Shown piece by piece: positions 35,047 to 43,894 of a DNA stretch of 64,000 bases (positions within the stretch are counted from its first letter, which is position 1; the number at the start of each line of letters is the position of its first letter). Where the stretch lies: contig NZ_JAQQPS010000003.1 in the NCBI RefSeq assembly GCF_036688685.1, positions 62,001 through 126,000 of the forward strand, written 5' to 3'. This DNA is from JALYUM01 sp036688685. GTDB taxonomy: Bacteria; Pseudomonadota; Gammaproteobacteria; Burkholderiales; Burkholderiaceae_D. Under the pieces are notes generated by a model. The model was not told the DNA's origin. It saw only the letters and a list, made by a program, of their open reading frames with translations, and ran no database searches. Made by a program: the position numbers and the translations under genes.

Positions 35047-35928
35047 ATGCCTTTCGACGTCTTCGACCTGTATTTCAATATCCCGCCTGGCACCCTGACC
35101 GCCGCACTGGTGGCCGGCGTCTTCGGCCTGTTGATCGGCAGTTTCCTGAACGTGGTGATCTACCGCGTGCCGATCATGTTCCAGCGCGAATGGGAAAACG
35201 AGGTCGCCGAGGAACAAGGCAAGCCGCAGCCGCATACCGAGCGCTTCAACCTGATGGTGCCGCGCTCGAAGTGCCCGCACTGCGGCCACCAGATCACGGC
35301 GCTGGAAAACATCCCGGTCGTCAGCTACCTGGTACTGCGCGGCAAATGCAGCCAGTGCAAGGCGCCGATTTCGGCGCGCTATCCGATCATCGAAGCGGTC
35401 ACCGGCGTGCTCTCGGCCGTCATGGTCTGGCATTTCGGCACCGGGCTGCTCGGCATCGGTTCGCTGGTGTTCCTGTACTTGTTGATCGCCATGAGCATGA
35501 TCGACTACGACACCCAGTTCTTGCTGGACAACATGACCTTGCCGCTGCTGTGGCTGGGCCTGTTAATCAACCTGAATGGCACGCTGGTGCCGCTGCACGA
35601 CGCCGTCATCGGCGCGGCGGTCGGCTATATGTCGCTGTGGAGCGTCAACTTCGTTTATAAGCTGGTGCGCGGGCACGACGGCATGATGGGGGGCGACTTC
35701 AAGTTGCTGGCCGCGCTAGGCGCCTGGATGGGCTGGGCGATGCTGCCGGCAATCATCCTGCTGTCGTCGGGTGTGGGCGCCGTGATCGGCCTGTCGATGA
35801 TGTTCTTCAAAGGCCAGGCCAGCGACAAGAAGATTCCGTTCGGTCCCTACCTGGCCGGCGCCGGCCTGCTGGCGCTGCTGTACGGCCACCAGATCATGCG
35901 CACGTTCCAGCAGTACACCACCCCCTGA
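35047..35928 (+). CDS. pilD: Prepilin peptidase / N-methyltransferase PilD
   Basis: A 293-residue membrane protease that trims and methylates type IV prepilins. The N-terminal methyltransferase domain holds CPHCGH and CSQCKAP, the four zinc Cys. The peptidase Asp residues are in SMIDYDTQ and MMGGDFKLLAALG (GxGD-type). About eight membrane segments are visible. The start ATG 35047 (MPFDVFDLYF) fits the family; earlier in-frame Mets would add a basic, non-homologous stretch. It is directly followed by coaE and, after 93 bp, zapD. It is normally next to pilC, which here lies 9.8 kb upstream. Confidence 0.95.
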   Translation: MPFDVFDLYFNIPPGTLTAALVAGVFGLLIGSFLNVVIYRVPIMFQREWENEVAEEQGKPQPHTERFNLMVPRSKCPHCGHQITALENIPVVSYLVLRGKCSQCKAPISARYPIIEAVTGVLSAVMVWHFGTGLLGIGSLVFLYLLIAMSMIDYDTQFLLDNMTLPLLWLGLLINLNGTLVPLHDAVIGAAVGYMSLWSVNFVYKLVRGHDGMMGGDFKLLAALGAWMGWAMLPAIILLSSGVGAVIGLSMMFFKGQASDKKIPFGPYLAGAGLLALLYGHQIMRTFQQYTTP

Positions 35929-35929
35929 T

Positions 35930-36532
35930 ATGGGGGCGCGCTTTGCAGTCGGCCTGACCGGCGGCATCGGCTGCGGCAAGAGCACCGTGGCCGACCTGTT
36001 CGCGGCGCGCGGCGCGGCGCTGATCGACACCGACGTGATCGCGCACCAGCTGACCGCGCCCGGCGGCGCCGCCATGGCGGCCCTGCTGCAGGCCTTCGGG
36101 CCTGACTACGCCACCCCGGACGGCGCCATGGACCGCGCACGCATGCGCGAGCTCGTCTTTACTGACCCGGGCGCGCGCACGCGCCTGGAAGCCATCCTGC
36201 ACCCGATGATCCGCGCCGCCACCGCCACTGCCGCGCTGGCCGCGACCGGCCCCTACCTGATCTATGTGGTGCCGCTGCTGGTGGAATCGGGCAACTGGCG
36301 CGGGCGCGTGCAGCGCATCCTGGCCATCGATTGCCGGGAGTCGACGCAAATTGCCCGCGTGATGGCGCGGAATGGCTTGCCCGAAGCGCAGGTGCAGGCC
36401 ATCATGGCGGCACAGGCGAGCCGGCAGCAACGCCTGGACGCCGCCGACGACGTGATCGACAACGATGCCGGGCTGGATGCCTTGCTGCCGCAGGTTGAGC
36501 GCCTGCACCAGTTTTATCTTGCGCTGGCGTGA
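35930..36532 (+). CDS. coaE: Dephospho-CoA kinase
   Basis: A 200-residue kinase for the last step of coenzyme A synthesis (phosphorylation of dephospho-CoA). It begins MGARFAVGLTGGIGCGKSTVADLF with the P-loop, and has the DTDVIAHQLT and RARMRELVFTD segments of CoaE. It starts 1 bp after the pilD stop, a common arrangement in beta- and gammaproteobacteria. Confidence 0.95.
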   Translation: MGARFAVGLTGGIGCGKSTVADLFAARGAALIDTDVIAHQLTAPGGAAMAALLQAFGPDYATPDGAMDRARMRELVFTDPGARTRLEAILHPMIRAATATAALAATGPYLIYVVPLLVESGNWRGRVQRILAIDCRESTQIARVMARNGLPEAQVQAIMAAQASRQQRLDAADDVIDNDAGLDALLPQVERLHQFYLALA

Positions 36533-36625
36533 GTAAATCTAGTCAACATTTGTAATTTTGCCTCGCTTGGTTCAGAATCACATGATTGCTTCCAGCCCAC
36601 CAGCCTCATTCAAAAGGATGTTATT

Positions 36626-37378
36626 TTGATCGTCTACGAATATCCTTTCAACGAGCGCGTTCGCACGTTGTTACGGCTGGAAGACCTGTATGACAAGTTC
36701 AAATTTTTTGTTCAGCAAGAGCATCCTCTGCAGCATCATATCGCCTTGTCGACCATCTTCGACATGCTGGAAGTGGCCGGCCGCGCCGACCTGAAATCGG
36801 ACCTTCTTCAGGAGCTCGAGCGCCAGAAGCAAAGCCTGCTGTCCTACCGCACCAACCCGAACGTGGCAGTCGCTACGCTCGACGCCGTGCTGGCCGAACT
36901 GGACGGGGCGAGCGTCGCGCTGGCCGGCGCCCAGGGCAAGACCGGCCAGAACGTGCGTGACAATGAGTGGCTGATGAGCATCCGTGGCCGCACCATCATT
37001 CCCGGCGGTGCCTGCGAATTCGACTTGCCCTCCTATCACGCCTGGCAGCAACGCCCGGCCCCGCAGCGCTACCAGGACATCATGGGCTGGTTCGGCCCGC
37101 TGGCGCCGCTGTTCGACGCGCTCGCGCTGGTGTTGCGCCTGCTGCGCGATTCGGGCGGCCCGGTGAACATGGTCGCGGTGGCCGGCAGTTATCAGCAAAT
37201 GCTACAAGGTAAAGTTTACCAAATGCTGCGCCTGACGCTTGATGATCTCGCGGCCATCCCCGAGATTTCAGCCAATAAATACATGTTGTGGGTGCGCTTC
37301 ACCACTCAGGGCGGCGATCTGAAACCCAAGCCGCTGGAAGAAGACACGCCGTTTCAATTGACCCTTTGTAATTTTTAG
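36626..37378 (+). CDS. zapD: Cell division protein ZapD
   Basis: A 250-residue protein (IVYEYPFNERVRTLLRLEDLYDKF) typical of ZapD, an FtsZ-ring bundling factor. The start is a TTG at 36626 with AAAGGA eight bases upstream. The nearby ATG at 36618 is out of frame and stops after three codons. A non-ATG start may keep its level low. It sits in the usual pilD-coaE-zapD-yacG order. Confidence 0.93.
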   Translation: MIVYEYPFNERVRTLLRLEDLYDKFKFFVQQEHPLQHHIALSTIFDMLEVAGRADLKSDLLQELERQKQSLLSYRTNPNVAVATLDAVLAELDGASVALAGAQGKTGQNVRDNEWLMSIRGRTIIPGGACEFDLPSYHAWQQRPAPQRYQDIMGWFGPLAPLFDALALVLRLLRDSGGPVNMVAVAGSYQQMLQGKVYQMLRLTLDDLAAIPEISANKYMLWVRFTTQGGDLKPKPLEEDTPFQLTLCNF

Positions 37379-37398
37379 ATGTTGAGAGCTGTATTGCC

Positions 37399-37578
37399 AT
37401 GACCGTTGTCGCCTGCCCTACCTGTGCCAAAAAAGTCGAGTGGATCGACGCCAACAAATTCCGCCCGTTCTGTTCCGAGCGGTGCAAACAAATCGACTTG
37501 GGCGCCTGGGCCGAAGAGAAATACACCATTCCCGCTGCCGCACCCACCGATCCGCTGGAAGATCCGCTCGAACCTTGA
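37399..37578 (+). CDS. yacG: DNA gyrase inhibitor YacG
   Basis: A 59-residue zinc protein with MTVVACPTCAKKVEW and FRPFCSERCKQIDLGAWAEE. The four Cys (CPTC and CSERC) and the ERCK-IDLG-W motif are those of YacG, which inhibits gyrase and sits next to zapD in many proteobacteria. It ends EDPLEP. It lies 20 bp after zapD. Confidence 0.93.
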   Translation: MTVVACPTCAKKVEWIDANKFRPFCSERCKQIDLGAWAEEKYTIPAAAPTDPLEDPLEP

Positions 37579-37669
37579 GGTCTTGCGGACAGGTTCATTG
37601 AAAGGAACCCCATCCCGATCGTTACCCTCACCGTCGCAAACCAAAAACCGCCGCGTTCTACAAAGATGG

Positions 37670-39799
37670 TCAAATCTGGGGTATTTTGCCCGCACCGGCT
37701 TTCGTGGTGCGCGCCAACAACTCGAATTGTGCTGCAGGCATGGGGCGACCAAGCAGGTAACCCTGAAAGCCGGTGCAGCCGAGACTGGTGAGGAATCCAA
37801 ATTGTTCGACCGTCTCCACGCCCTCTGCAATATTTCCGAGCGATAGCTTTTTGGCCAGTGCAATAACGATTTCCACGATGGCGCCGGCATGCGGATCGTG
37901 ATTGCAGGAGGCAACGAACGACTGGTCGATCTTCAGGTTCTTGAGCGGAAACCGGTGAATGTAACGCAGCGATGAGAAGCCGGTGCCAAAGTCGTCGAGC
38001 GAAAAGCCGACGCCGCAAGCCCGCAGCGCGCGCATTTTTTCGATCGTCTCTTCGGTATCGTCGATCAGCACGCCCTCCGTAAGCTCCATTGTCAACCGTG
38101 CCGGGTCGGCGCCGGCGCGCTGCAAGATGGAAAGGGATCGGGCGACAAAATCGCTCTCCTGCAAGTGGCGCGCGCTGATGTTGATACTGAGCGCGATGTC
38201 GCGCAGAGCAGGATCGCGCGCCCACGATGCGAGACGCCGGCAGGCTTCGTCGAGTACCCAGTGACCAATTTCGATGATCAGATCGCTGGTTTCCGCTGCC
38301 TCGATGAACGCCCCAGGCGTAATCAGGCCGCGCCCGGCATGATTCCAACGCAGCAGTGCCTCGGCGCCGGTCAGGCGCCGGTTCGCGTCGAACTGCGGCT
38401 GGTAATACAGTTCGAGATCGCCATGCGCGATTGCATGTCGTAATTCGCTCTGCAACCGCGCCCGCGCTTCGATGGCGTCCTGCATGGCAGGCTCGAAGAT
38501 CCGGACCGTATTGCGTCCGGCCGACTTGGCTGCGTACAGCGCGATGTCGGCCTGTTTCAGCACCGTGTCGGCGGATGTGGCTGCATCGCCAAAGAAGACG
38601 CAGCCGAAGCTTGGCGTCACCCGGTGGTCGCTCTCCCCGAGCCGGTAAGGCTGGCACAGCGCGGCCTGCAGCGCCACACACCTGGCCAGGACGCCAGCCG
38701 TGAAATCGTGGCCGGGCGTGACGAACGGCGCCAGAATGACGACAAATTCATCGCCGCCGAGGCGGCCGACAAAGTCCCCCGCGCCGACGGCGCCCAGCAG
38801 CCGGGCTGCCACGGCGCGCAACAACAGATCGCCGACCGCATGGCCTTCGGTATCGTTGAGCAGTTTGAAATCGTCCAGGTCGATCAGCAGCACGGCGCCG
38901 CGCGCGCTGGTGGACGCCGCGTCGGCCAGGGTAGCCTCCAGTTGCCTGGAAAGATAACGGCGATTCGGCAGGCCGGTCAGGTGATCGTGGTCCGCGGTGA
39001 GAATTAGTTGGCGCTCAAACCGTTTGCGTTCGGTCAGGTCGACGTTGGTCCCGGCAATGCGGGTCGCACGTCCGGCGCTGTCGCGCAGGATACAGCCCTT
39101 GCTCTGGACTGGCACGTAATGGCCGTCGCGGTGCTGCAGGGAGAACTCCAGGCTGTACGAATCCGCGTCGCCGGAAAGGACGCTGTGCAGCGTATCCTGC
39201 GTGCGGTCCCGGTCGGCAGGGTCGAGAAATTGCACCCAGCGCGCCGGACTGCTGTCAGGCGTGTCAGCGGGATAACCAAGCATGGTCCACCAGCGCGGCG
39301 AATAATACATCCTGTCTGCGTCCAGATGCCAGTCCCAACTCGCATCGTTCGCACCGCGCAGGACCAGTTGCAGGCGTTGTTCGGACTGTTGCAGCAAGTC
39401 CTGTGCGCGGACCAGCTCGGTGCAGTCGGTGAAGCAGACAACAACCGACTGCACGGTGTGATCGGCATTGAATACCGGATAGGCGTTGCAGATGAGCCAA
39501 CGCACCGCATCGACGCCCTCTGTCAGCACCCCCAGTACCAGGTCCGAGATGGCGCGTTGCTCGCGCAAGGCCTGGACGACGGGAAAATCCGGTACCGCCA
39601 TCGCGCTACCGTCGCGCTGAATAAAATGCCAGGCAGGATCGGTGGCTTTGCGTCCGACGATGCCGCCCAGGTCAAGACCCAGCAGTTTCTGGGCTTCGCG
39701 GTTGGCAGCCAGCACTGCCGAGCGCACGTCGTGCACCACGACCCCGGCCGGCAAATGATCGAGCAGACGCTCGTCAAGAGTGAACTGCTTCGCGTGCAT
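37670..39799 (-). CDS. PAS-PAS-GGDEF-EAL protein (cyclic-di-GMP turnover)
   Basis: About 709 residues: two PAS domains (about 10-130 and 135-260, the second with WDWHLDADRMYYSPRWW), a GGDEF domain and an EAL domain. The GGDEF site reads GRLGGDEFVV, intact for diguanylate cyclase activity. The EAL domain keeps GAEALLRWNH, NISARHLQ and DDFGTGFSSL, so phosphodiesterase activity is also expected. No signal peptide or membrane helix is seen, so it acts in the cytoplasm. I place the start at 39799 (MHAKQF), after the strong leader hairpin and with AGGACGG upstream; Mets at 39820 and 39826 lie within the hairpin. It is convergent with yacG. Confidence 0.9.
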   Translation of the reverse strand: MHAKQFTLDERLLDHLPAGVVVHDVRSAVLAANREAQKLLGLDLGGIVGRKATDPAWHFIQRDGSAMAVPDFPVVQALREQRAISDLVLGVLTEGVDAVRWLICNAYPVFNADHTVQSVVVCFTDCTELVRAQDLLQQSEQRLQLVLRGANDASWDWHLDADRMYYSPRWWTMLGYPADTPDSSPARWVQFLDPADRDRTQDTLHSVLSGDADSYSLEFSLQHRDGHYVPVQSKGCILRDSAGRATRIAGTNVDLTERKRFERQLILTADHDHLTGLPNRRYLSRQLEATLADAASTSARGAVLLIDLDDFKLLNDTEGHAVGDLLLRAVAARLLGAVGAGDFVGRLGGDEFVVILAPFVTPGHDFTAGVLARCVALQAALCQPYRLGESDHRVTPSFGCVFFGDAATSADTVLKQADIALYAAKSAGRNTVRIFEPAMQDAIEARARLQSELRHAIAHGDLELYYQPQFDANRRLTGAEALLRWNHAGRGLITPGAFIEAAETSDLIIEIGHWVLDEACRRLASWARDPALRDIALSINISARHLQESDFVARSLSILQRAGADPARLTMELTEGVLIDDTEETIEKMRALRACGVGFSLDDFGTGFSSLRYIHRFPLKNLKIDQSFVASCNHDPHAGAIVEIVIALAKKLSLGNIAEGVETVEQFGFLTSLGCTGFQGYLLGRPMPAAQFELLARTTKAGAGKIPQI

Positions 39800-39816
39800 A
39801 CCCGTCCTGTTCAAAG

Positions 39817-39852
39817 CCATACGCATTTTGCCGGTTCGGCAAATGCGTATGG
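39817..39852 (-). terminator. Hairpin between dadA and the GGDEF-EAL gene
   Basis: CCATACGCATTTTGCCG and CGGCAAATGCGTATGG form a near-perfect stem of about 16 bp with one extra T, around a 3-base loop. It begins 44 bp after the dadA stop. No strong T-run follows on the minus strand (GCTTTG), so it may be a partial terminator or stabilise the 5' end of the next transcript. Confidence 0.5.
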
Positions 39853-39895
39853 TGCCATCGTTTACAGGACAAGGGCGCACGGCGACGCCGCCGCG

Positions 39896-41191
39896 TCAGG
39901 CCGTAATACCTACCGGCACCACAATTGGCTTGTTGCCGTGCGCGTAACGGTTCATGAACAAGCCTTCCAGCCCGATCTCCGGCTGGCGCCCTGCCACCAG
40001 GTCGGCCAGCACCCGGCCCGAACCGCACGCCATGGTCCAGCCCAGCGTGCCGTGGCCGGTATTGAGGAACAGGTTCTTGAATGGCGTCGGGCCGATCACC
40101 GGCGTGCCATCCGGCGTCATCGGGCGCAGGCCGCACCAGAACGTGGCCTGCGACACATCGCCGCCAGCCGGGAACAGGTCGGTCACCGAATGCTCCAGCG
40201 TGTCGCGCCGCGCCTTGTGCAGGCGCAGGTCGTAGCCGGCGATTTCCGCCGTGCCGCCAACGCGGATGCGGTCACCGAGGCGGGTGATGGCGACCTTGTA
40301 GGTTTCGTCCATGATGGTCGACTCGGGCGCGCCGCTCGCATCAAGGATCGGCACCGTGATCGAATAACCCTTGACCGGGTAGACCGGAATGCGGATGCCG
40401 ACCTGTTTCAGCAGCAACGGCGAAAAACTGCCCAGCGCGACGACGAAGCTGTCGGCTGTGAACGTGCCGGCCGAGGTATTCACGCCGGTGACCTTGTCGC
40501 CCGTGGTGACCAGGTTTTGAATCGTGACGTTCTGGCGGAACGTCACGCCCAGGCCCTCGGCCAGTTTGGCCAGCGCCTGGGTGAACTTGAAACAGTCGCC
40601 CGTTTCGTCGCCCGGCAATTGCAGCCCGCCGACGAATTTTTCGCGCACGCGCGCAAGTGCCGGTTCAGCCGCTTCGCAACCGGCGGCATCCAGCACTTTA
40701 TAGGGCACCTTGTACTGATCCAGCACGGCGATGTCGGTGGCCGCGCCTTCCAGCTGCGCCTGGTTACGGAACAGCTGCAGCGTGCCCTGGCTGCGCTCGT
40801 CGTAAGCGATGCCGGTGCTTGCCCTCAACTGCACCAGGCAGTCGCGCGAATACTCGGCCAGGCGCACCATGCGGCCCTTGTTCACGTTGTAGCTCTTGTG
40901 GTTGCAGTTGGACAGCATCTGGAACATCCAGCGCCACATGTCGGGGTCAAGCGACGGGCGCACCACCAGCGGGCTGTGTTGCATCAGCAGCCATTTGACG
41001 GCTTTCGCCGGCACGCCGGGGCCGGCCCATGGCGCCGAATAGCCGGGCGAGACTTCGCCGGCGTTGGCGAAACTGGTTTCCATGCCGGCGGCGCTCTGGC
41101 GGTCGATGACGGTGACTTCATGGCCGGCTTTGGCCAGGTAATATGCCGACGTCACGCCAATGACGCCACTTCCCAAGACGATGATTTTCAC
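39896..41191 (-). CDS. dadA: D-amino acid dehydrogenase, small subunit
   Basis: A 431-residue FAD enzyme oxidising D-amino acids (chiefly D-alanine) at the membrane. It starts MKIIVLGSGVIGVTSAYYLAKAG with the dinucleotide fold. DadA hallmarks follow: ETSFANAGEVSPGYSAPWAGPG, and near the end FWCGLRPMTPDGTPVIGPTPFKNLFLNTGHGTLGWTMACGSG. Full length for the family. It follows mutT after 12 bp on the same strand. Confidence 0.95.
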   Translation of the reverse strand: MKIIVLGSGVIGVTSAYYLAKAGHEVTVIDRQSAAGMETSFANAGEVSPGYSAPWAGPGVPAKAVKWLLMQHSPLVVRPSLDPDMWRWMFQMLSNCNHKSYNVNKGRMVRLAEYSRDCLVQLRASTGIAYDERSQGTLQLFRNQAQLEGAATDIAVLDQYKVPYKVLDAAGCEAAEPALARVREKFVGGLQLPGDETGDCFKFTQALAKLAEGLGVTFRQNVTIQNLVTTGDKVTGVNTSAGTFTADSFVVALGSFSPLLLKQVGIRIPVYPVKGYSITVPILDASGAPESTIMDETYKVAITRLGDRIRVGGTAEIAGYDLRLHKARRDTLEHSVTDLFPAGGDVSQATFWCGLRPMTPDGTPVIGPTPFKNLFLNTGHGTLGWTMACGSGRVLADLVAGRQPEIGLEGLFMNRYAHGNKPIVVPVGITA

Positions 41192-41203
41192 GCAGATCCT
41201 TCG

Positions 41204-41620
41204 TTAAACGTTTGTTGTGCCGGCCGCAGCATAGCGCAATTGATCGAGCCATTCCAGCAGCGGGATCGTGGCCGGCAGCAAGGGCGCAACGCCGACCGCC
41301 CCCTGCCACGCAAACGCCTGCCCTTCCAGGCTTTGCGGCTCGCCCTGCCAATGCCGGCTGATATAAAAATGCAGGCGCACGTGGGCGTGTTCGTACACGT
41401 GTTCGACACCACACCACGGCTCTGCCGAGACGATATGGATACCCAGTTCTTCGACGAATTCGCGCTGCAGGGCCGCAAAGATAGCCTCGCCCGCTTCGAC
41501 TTTCCCGCCCGGGAATTCCCAGTAGCCGGCGTACGGTTTGCCGTCAGGCCGCTGGCCCAGCAGAACGTCGCCGTTCGGCTGCATCAATATCCCGACCGCG
41601 ACATCGACTGGCTTAGTCAT
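41204..41620 (-). CDS. mutT: Nudix hydrolase, MutT (8-oxo-dGTP diphosphatase) type
   Basis: A 138-residue Nudix protein with the signature GGKVEAGEAIFAALQREFVEELGI (G-x5-E-x7-REUxEExGU). The start MTKPVDVAVGIL and WEFPGGK fit MutT, which cleans oxidised GTP from the nucleotide pool. The ATG at 41620 overlaps the end of the DUF815 ATPase gene by 8 bp. In related genomes this gene follows yacG; here they are separated and on opposite strands. Confidence 0.9.
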   Translation of the reverse strand: MTKPVDVAVGILMQPNGDVLLGQRPDGKPYAGYWEFPGGKVEAGEAIFAALQREFVEELGIHIVSAEPWCGVEHVYEHAHVRLHFYISRHWQGEPQSLEGQAFAWQGAVGVAPLLPATIPLLEWLDQLRYAAAGTTNV

Positions 41621-42491
41621 CGGCCATCCTGCCGGCATAGTCGCGCGCAAACTGCCACGCCACCCGGCCCGAGCGCGAGCCACGCTGCAAGGCCCAGCGC
41701 AGCGCTTCCTGGCGCGCGCCGTCGATCTGCGCCGCTGTGCAGCCAAAGCTGGACAGCCAGTGCGCGCAGATGGTGAGGTAGTCGTCCTGCCTGAACGGAT
41801 AGAACGAGACCCACAAGCCAAAACGCTCGGACAGCGAAATCTTTTCTTCCACCGTTTCGCCCGGATGCAGGTCGCCGTCGTCGCCGTTTTTGTAGCTGGC
41901 GTTGTCCGACATTTTCTCCGGCATCAGGTGACGCCGGTTCGAGGTTGCGTAGATCAGCACATTGTCCGATTGCGCGGCGATCGAACCATCGAGCGCCACC
42001 TTCAAGGCCTTGTAGCCGGCCTCGCCTTCTTCGAACGACAGGTCGTCGCAAAAGATGATGAAGCGCTCGGGCCGGCCGGCGACCAGGTCGACGATATCGG
42101 ACAGGCTGCCCAGGTCGGCCTTGTCGACTTCGATCAGGCGCAGGCCCTCGTTGGCGAAGTTGTTCAGCACTGCCTTGATCAGCGACGACTTGCCGGTCCC
42201 GCGCGCGCCGGTCAACAGGACATTGTTGGCCGGACGACGGCGCACGAACTGGCGCGTGTTCTGCTCGATCTGCTGCTTTTGCGGGCCGATGTTGTGCAGG
42301 TCGTTCAAGGTGATGGTGGACGCGTGCATCACCGGCTGCAAATAAAAACCGCGGCCGTGGGCGTTCGCACGCCAGCGAAACGCGGTGCTGCGCTTCCAGT
42401 CCGGCTCGCGCGCGTTGACCGGCGGCAGCACGGCTTCGACGCGCGCCAGCAAGGCTTCGGCGCGCTGCAGGAATTGGTCGAGCGTCGTCAT
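41613..42491 (-). CDS. DUF815 family ATP-binding protein
   Basis: A 292-residue AAA-like ATPase. Walker A is LLTGARGTGKSS, Walker B IIFCDDLSFEE, and the sensor-like segment is LIYATSNRRHLMPE, all marks of the DUF815 family. Function in bacteria is unknown. It starts 1 bp from the argJ stop and overlaps mutT, so argJ-DUF815-mutT form one transcript. This gene pairing is common in Burkholderiales. Confidence 0.9.
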   Translation of the reverse strand: MTTLDQFLQRAEALLARVEAVLPPVNAREPDWKRSTAFRWRANAHGRGFYLQPVMHASTITLNDLHNIGPQKQQIEQNTRQFVRRRPANNVLLTGARGTGKSSLIKAVLNNFANEGLRLIEVDKADLGSLSDIVDLVAGRPERFIIFCDDLSFEEGEAGYKALKVALDGSIAAQSDNVLIYATSNRRHLMPEKMSDNASYKNGDDGDLHPGETVEEKISLSERFGLWVSFYPFRQDDYLTICAHWLSSFGCTAAQIDGARQEALRWALQRGSRSGRVAWQFARDYAGRMADD

Positions 42492-42492
42492 C

Positions 42493-43731
42493 CTATGAGC
42501 GATAATCGGCGTTGATCGTCACGTATTCGTGCGACAGGTCGCAGGTCCAAACCGTGGCCGCAGCATCGCCGCGACCGAGCGTCACGCGCACGGTGATTTC
42601 GCTTTGCTTCATCACGCGCTGGCCATCGGCTTCCTGGTAATCCGGATGGCGCCCACCGCTTTGCGCCACCCAGACGTCGTCGAGGTACAGATCCAGCTTG
42701 GTGACATCGAGGTCGTCCACGCCGGCGTAACCGATCGCCGCCAGGATGCGGCCCAGGTTTGGGTCGGACGCGAAGAACGCCGTTTTGACCAGCGGCGAGT
42801 GGGCGATCGAGTAGGCGATCTTGCGGCACTCGGCCAGCGACGTACCTTGCTCGACCGTGATGGTGATGAACTTGGTGGCGCCTTCGCCGTCGCGGATGAT
42901 TTGCTGGGCCAGGTTGCGCGCGAGGTCGGTCACGGCGTCGCGCAGGGCGACGTAGTCCGGGCTGTCGACGCTGTCGATGTGCAGGTCGCCGGCGCCGGTG
43001 GCGATCAGCATGAAGGAATCGTTGGTGGACGTGTCGCCATCGATGGTGATGCAGTTGAACGACTGGTCGGCGGCAAAGCGCACCAGCTGGTCGAGCACCG
43101 GTTGCGCGACTTTGGCGTCGAATGCCAGGTAGCCCAGCATGGTGGCCATGTTCGGCTTGATCATGCCGGCGCCCTTGCTGATGCCGGTCATGGTGACCAG
43201 GTGGCCGCCAATGACCACTTCACGCGACGCCGCTTTCGGCTGGGTGTCGGTGGTCATGATGGATTCGGCCGCGTTGAACCAGTTATCCGTTTTCAGGTTG
43301 GCAATCGCGGCGGGCAGGCCGGCGACGATTTTCTGTACCGGCAGCGGTTCCAGGATCACGCCGGTGGAAAACGGCAGGATCTGTTCCGGCGCGCAGCCGA
43401 GCAAATCGGCCAGCGCGGCGCAGGTGGCCTGGGCATTGGCCAGGCCAGTGGCGCCGGTGCCGGCATTGGCGTTGCCGGTGTTGACCACCAGCGCGCGGAT
43501 CGGCGCGCCGCCTGCCGTCACCTTCGCCAGGTTGGCCTGGCTGACCTGCACCGGTGCGGCGCAGAAGCGGTTGGTGGTGAATACGCCGGCGACGGTGGCG
43601 CCATCCTGCAGCTTCATGACCAGCACGTCCTTGCGGCCGGGCTTCTTGATGCCGGCTTCGGCATAGCCGATCTCGATGCCGTTGACGGGATGCAGCGCGG
43701 CTGCGATGGGGAGCGGGGAGTTGACGGCCAT
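42493..43731 (-). CDS. argJ: Bifunctional ornithine acetyltransferase / N-acetylglutamate synthase
   Basis: A 412-residue ArgJ that recycles acetyl groups in arginine synthesis. The self-cleavage site is intact: GAGMIKPNMATMLGYLAF, where the Thr becomes the nucleophile of the beta subunit. TTNRFCAAPV and VVNTGNANAGTG are further ArgJ motifs. I start it at ATG 43731 (MAVNSPLPIAAALHPVNGIEIG), preceded by GAGATC. The open frame runs on upstream to 44172 but overlaps the next gene's coding region. Confidence 0.95.
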   Translation of the reverse strand: MAVNSPLPIAAALHPVNGIEIGYAEAGIKKPGRKDVLVMKLQDGATVAGVFTTNRFCAAPVQVSQANLAKVTAGGAPIRALVVNTGNANAGTGATGLANAQATCAALADLLGCAPEQILPFSTGVILEPLPVQKIVAGLPAAIANLKTDNWFNAAESIMTTDTQPKAASREVVIGGHLVTMTGISKGAGMIKPNMATMLGYLAFDAKVAQPVLDQLVRFAADQSFNCITIDGDTSTNDSFMLIATGAGDLHIDSVDSPDYVALRDAVTDLARNLAQQIIRDGEGATKFITITVEQGTSLAECRKIAYSIAHSPLVKTAFFASDPNLGRILAAIGYAGVDDLDVTKLDLYLDDVWVAQSGGRHPDYQEADGQRVMKQSEITVRVTLGRGDAAATVWTCDLSHEYVTINADYRS

Positions 43732-43853
43732 GGCGATCTCAAGTGTAAGAATCAGAAGGCATGATTGTACCGTTTTGTGCTGCGGGCAGCGGCACGAGCG
43801 CTGAATGAAGCCAGCCTTAACTGCAGCACATGGCAGGAGACTTTCGGTATCAC

Positions 43854-43871
43854 TTGATTGATAATCATCAA
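43854..43871. promoter_or_regulatory. Fur-box-like site upstream of the DUF945-TonB gene
   Basis: TTGATTGATAATCATCAA contains the core GATAATCAT of the Fur consensus. It matches about 13 of 19 positions of the full box by eye. It lies 23 bp before the start codon. Regulation by iron is suggested, not shown. Confidence 0.45.
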
Positions 43872-43894
43872 CATTACAACTTAAAAGAATAACC

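Noticed and set aside
36618..36629. ATG near the zapD start
   Set aside because: Out of frame with zapD and stops after three codons.
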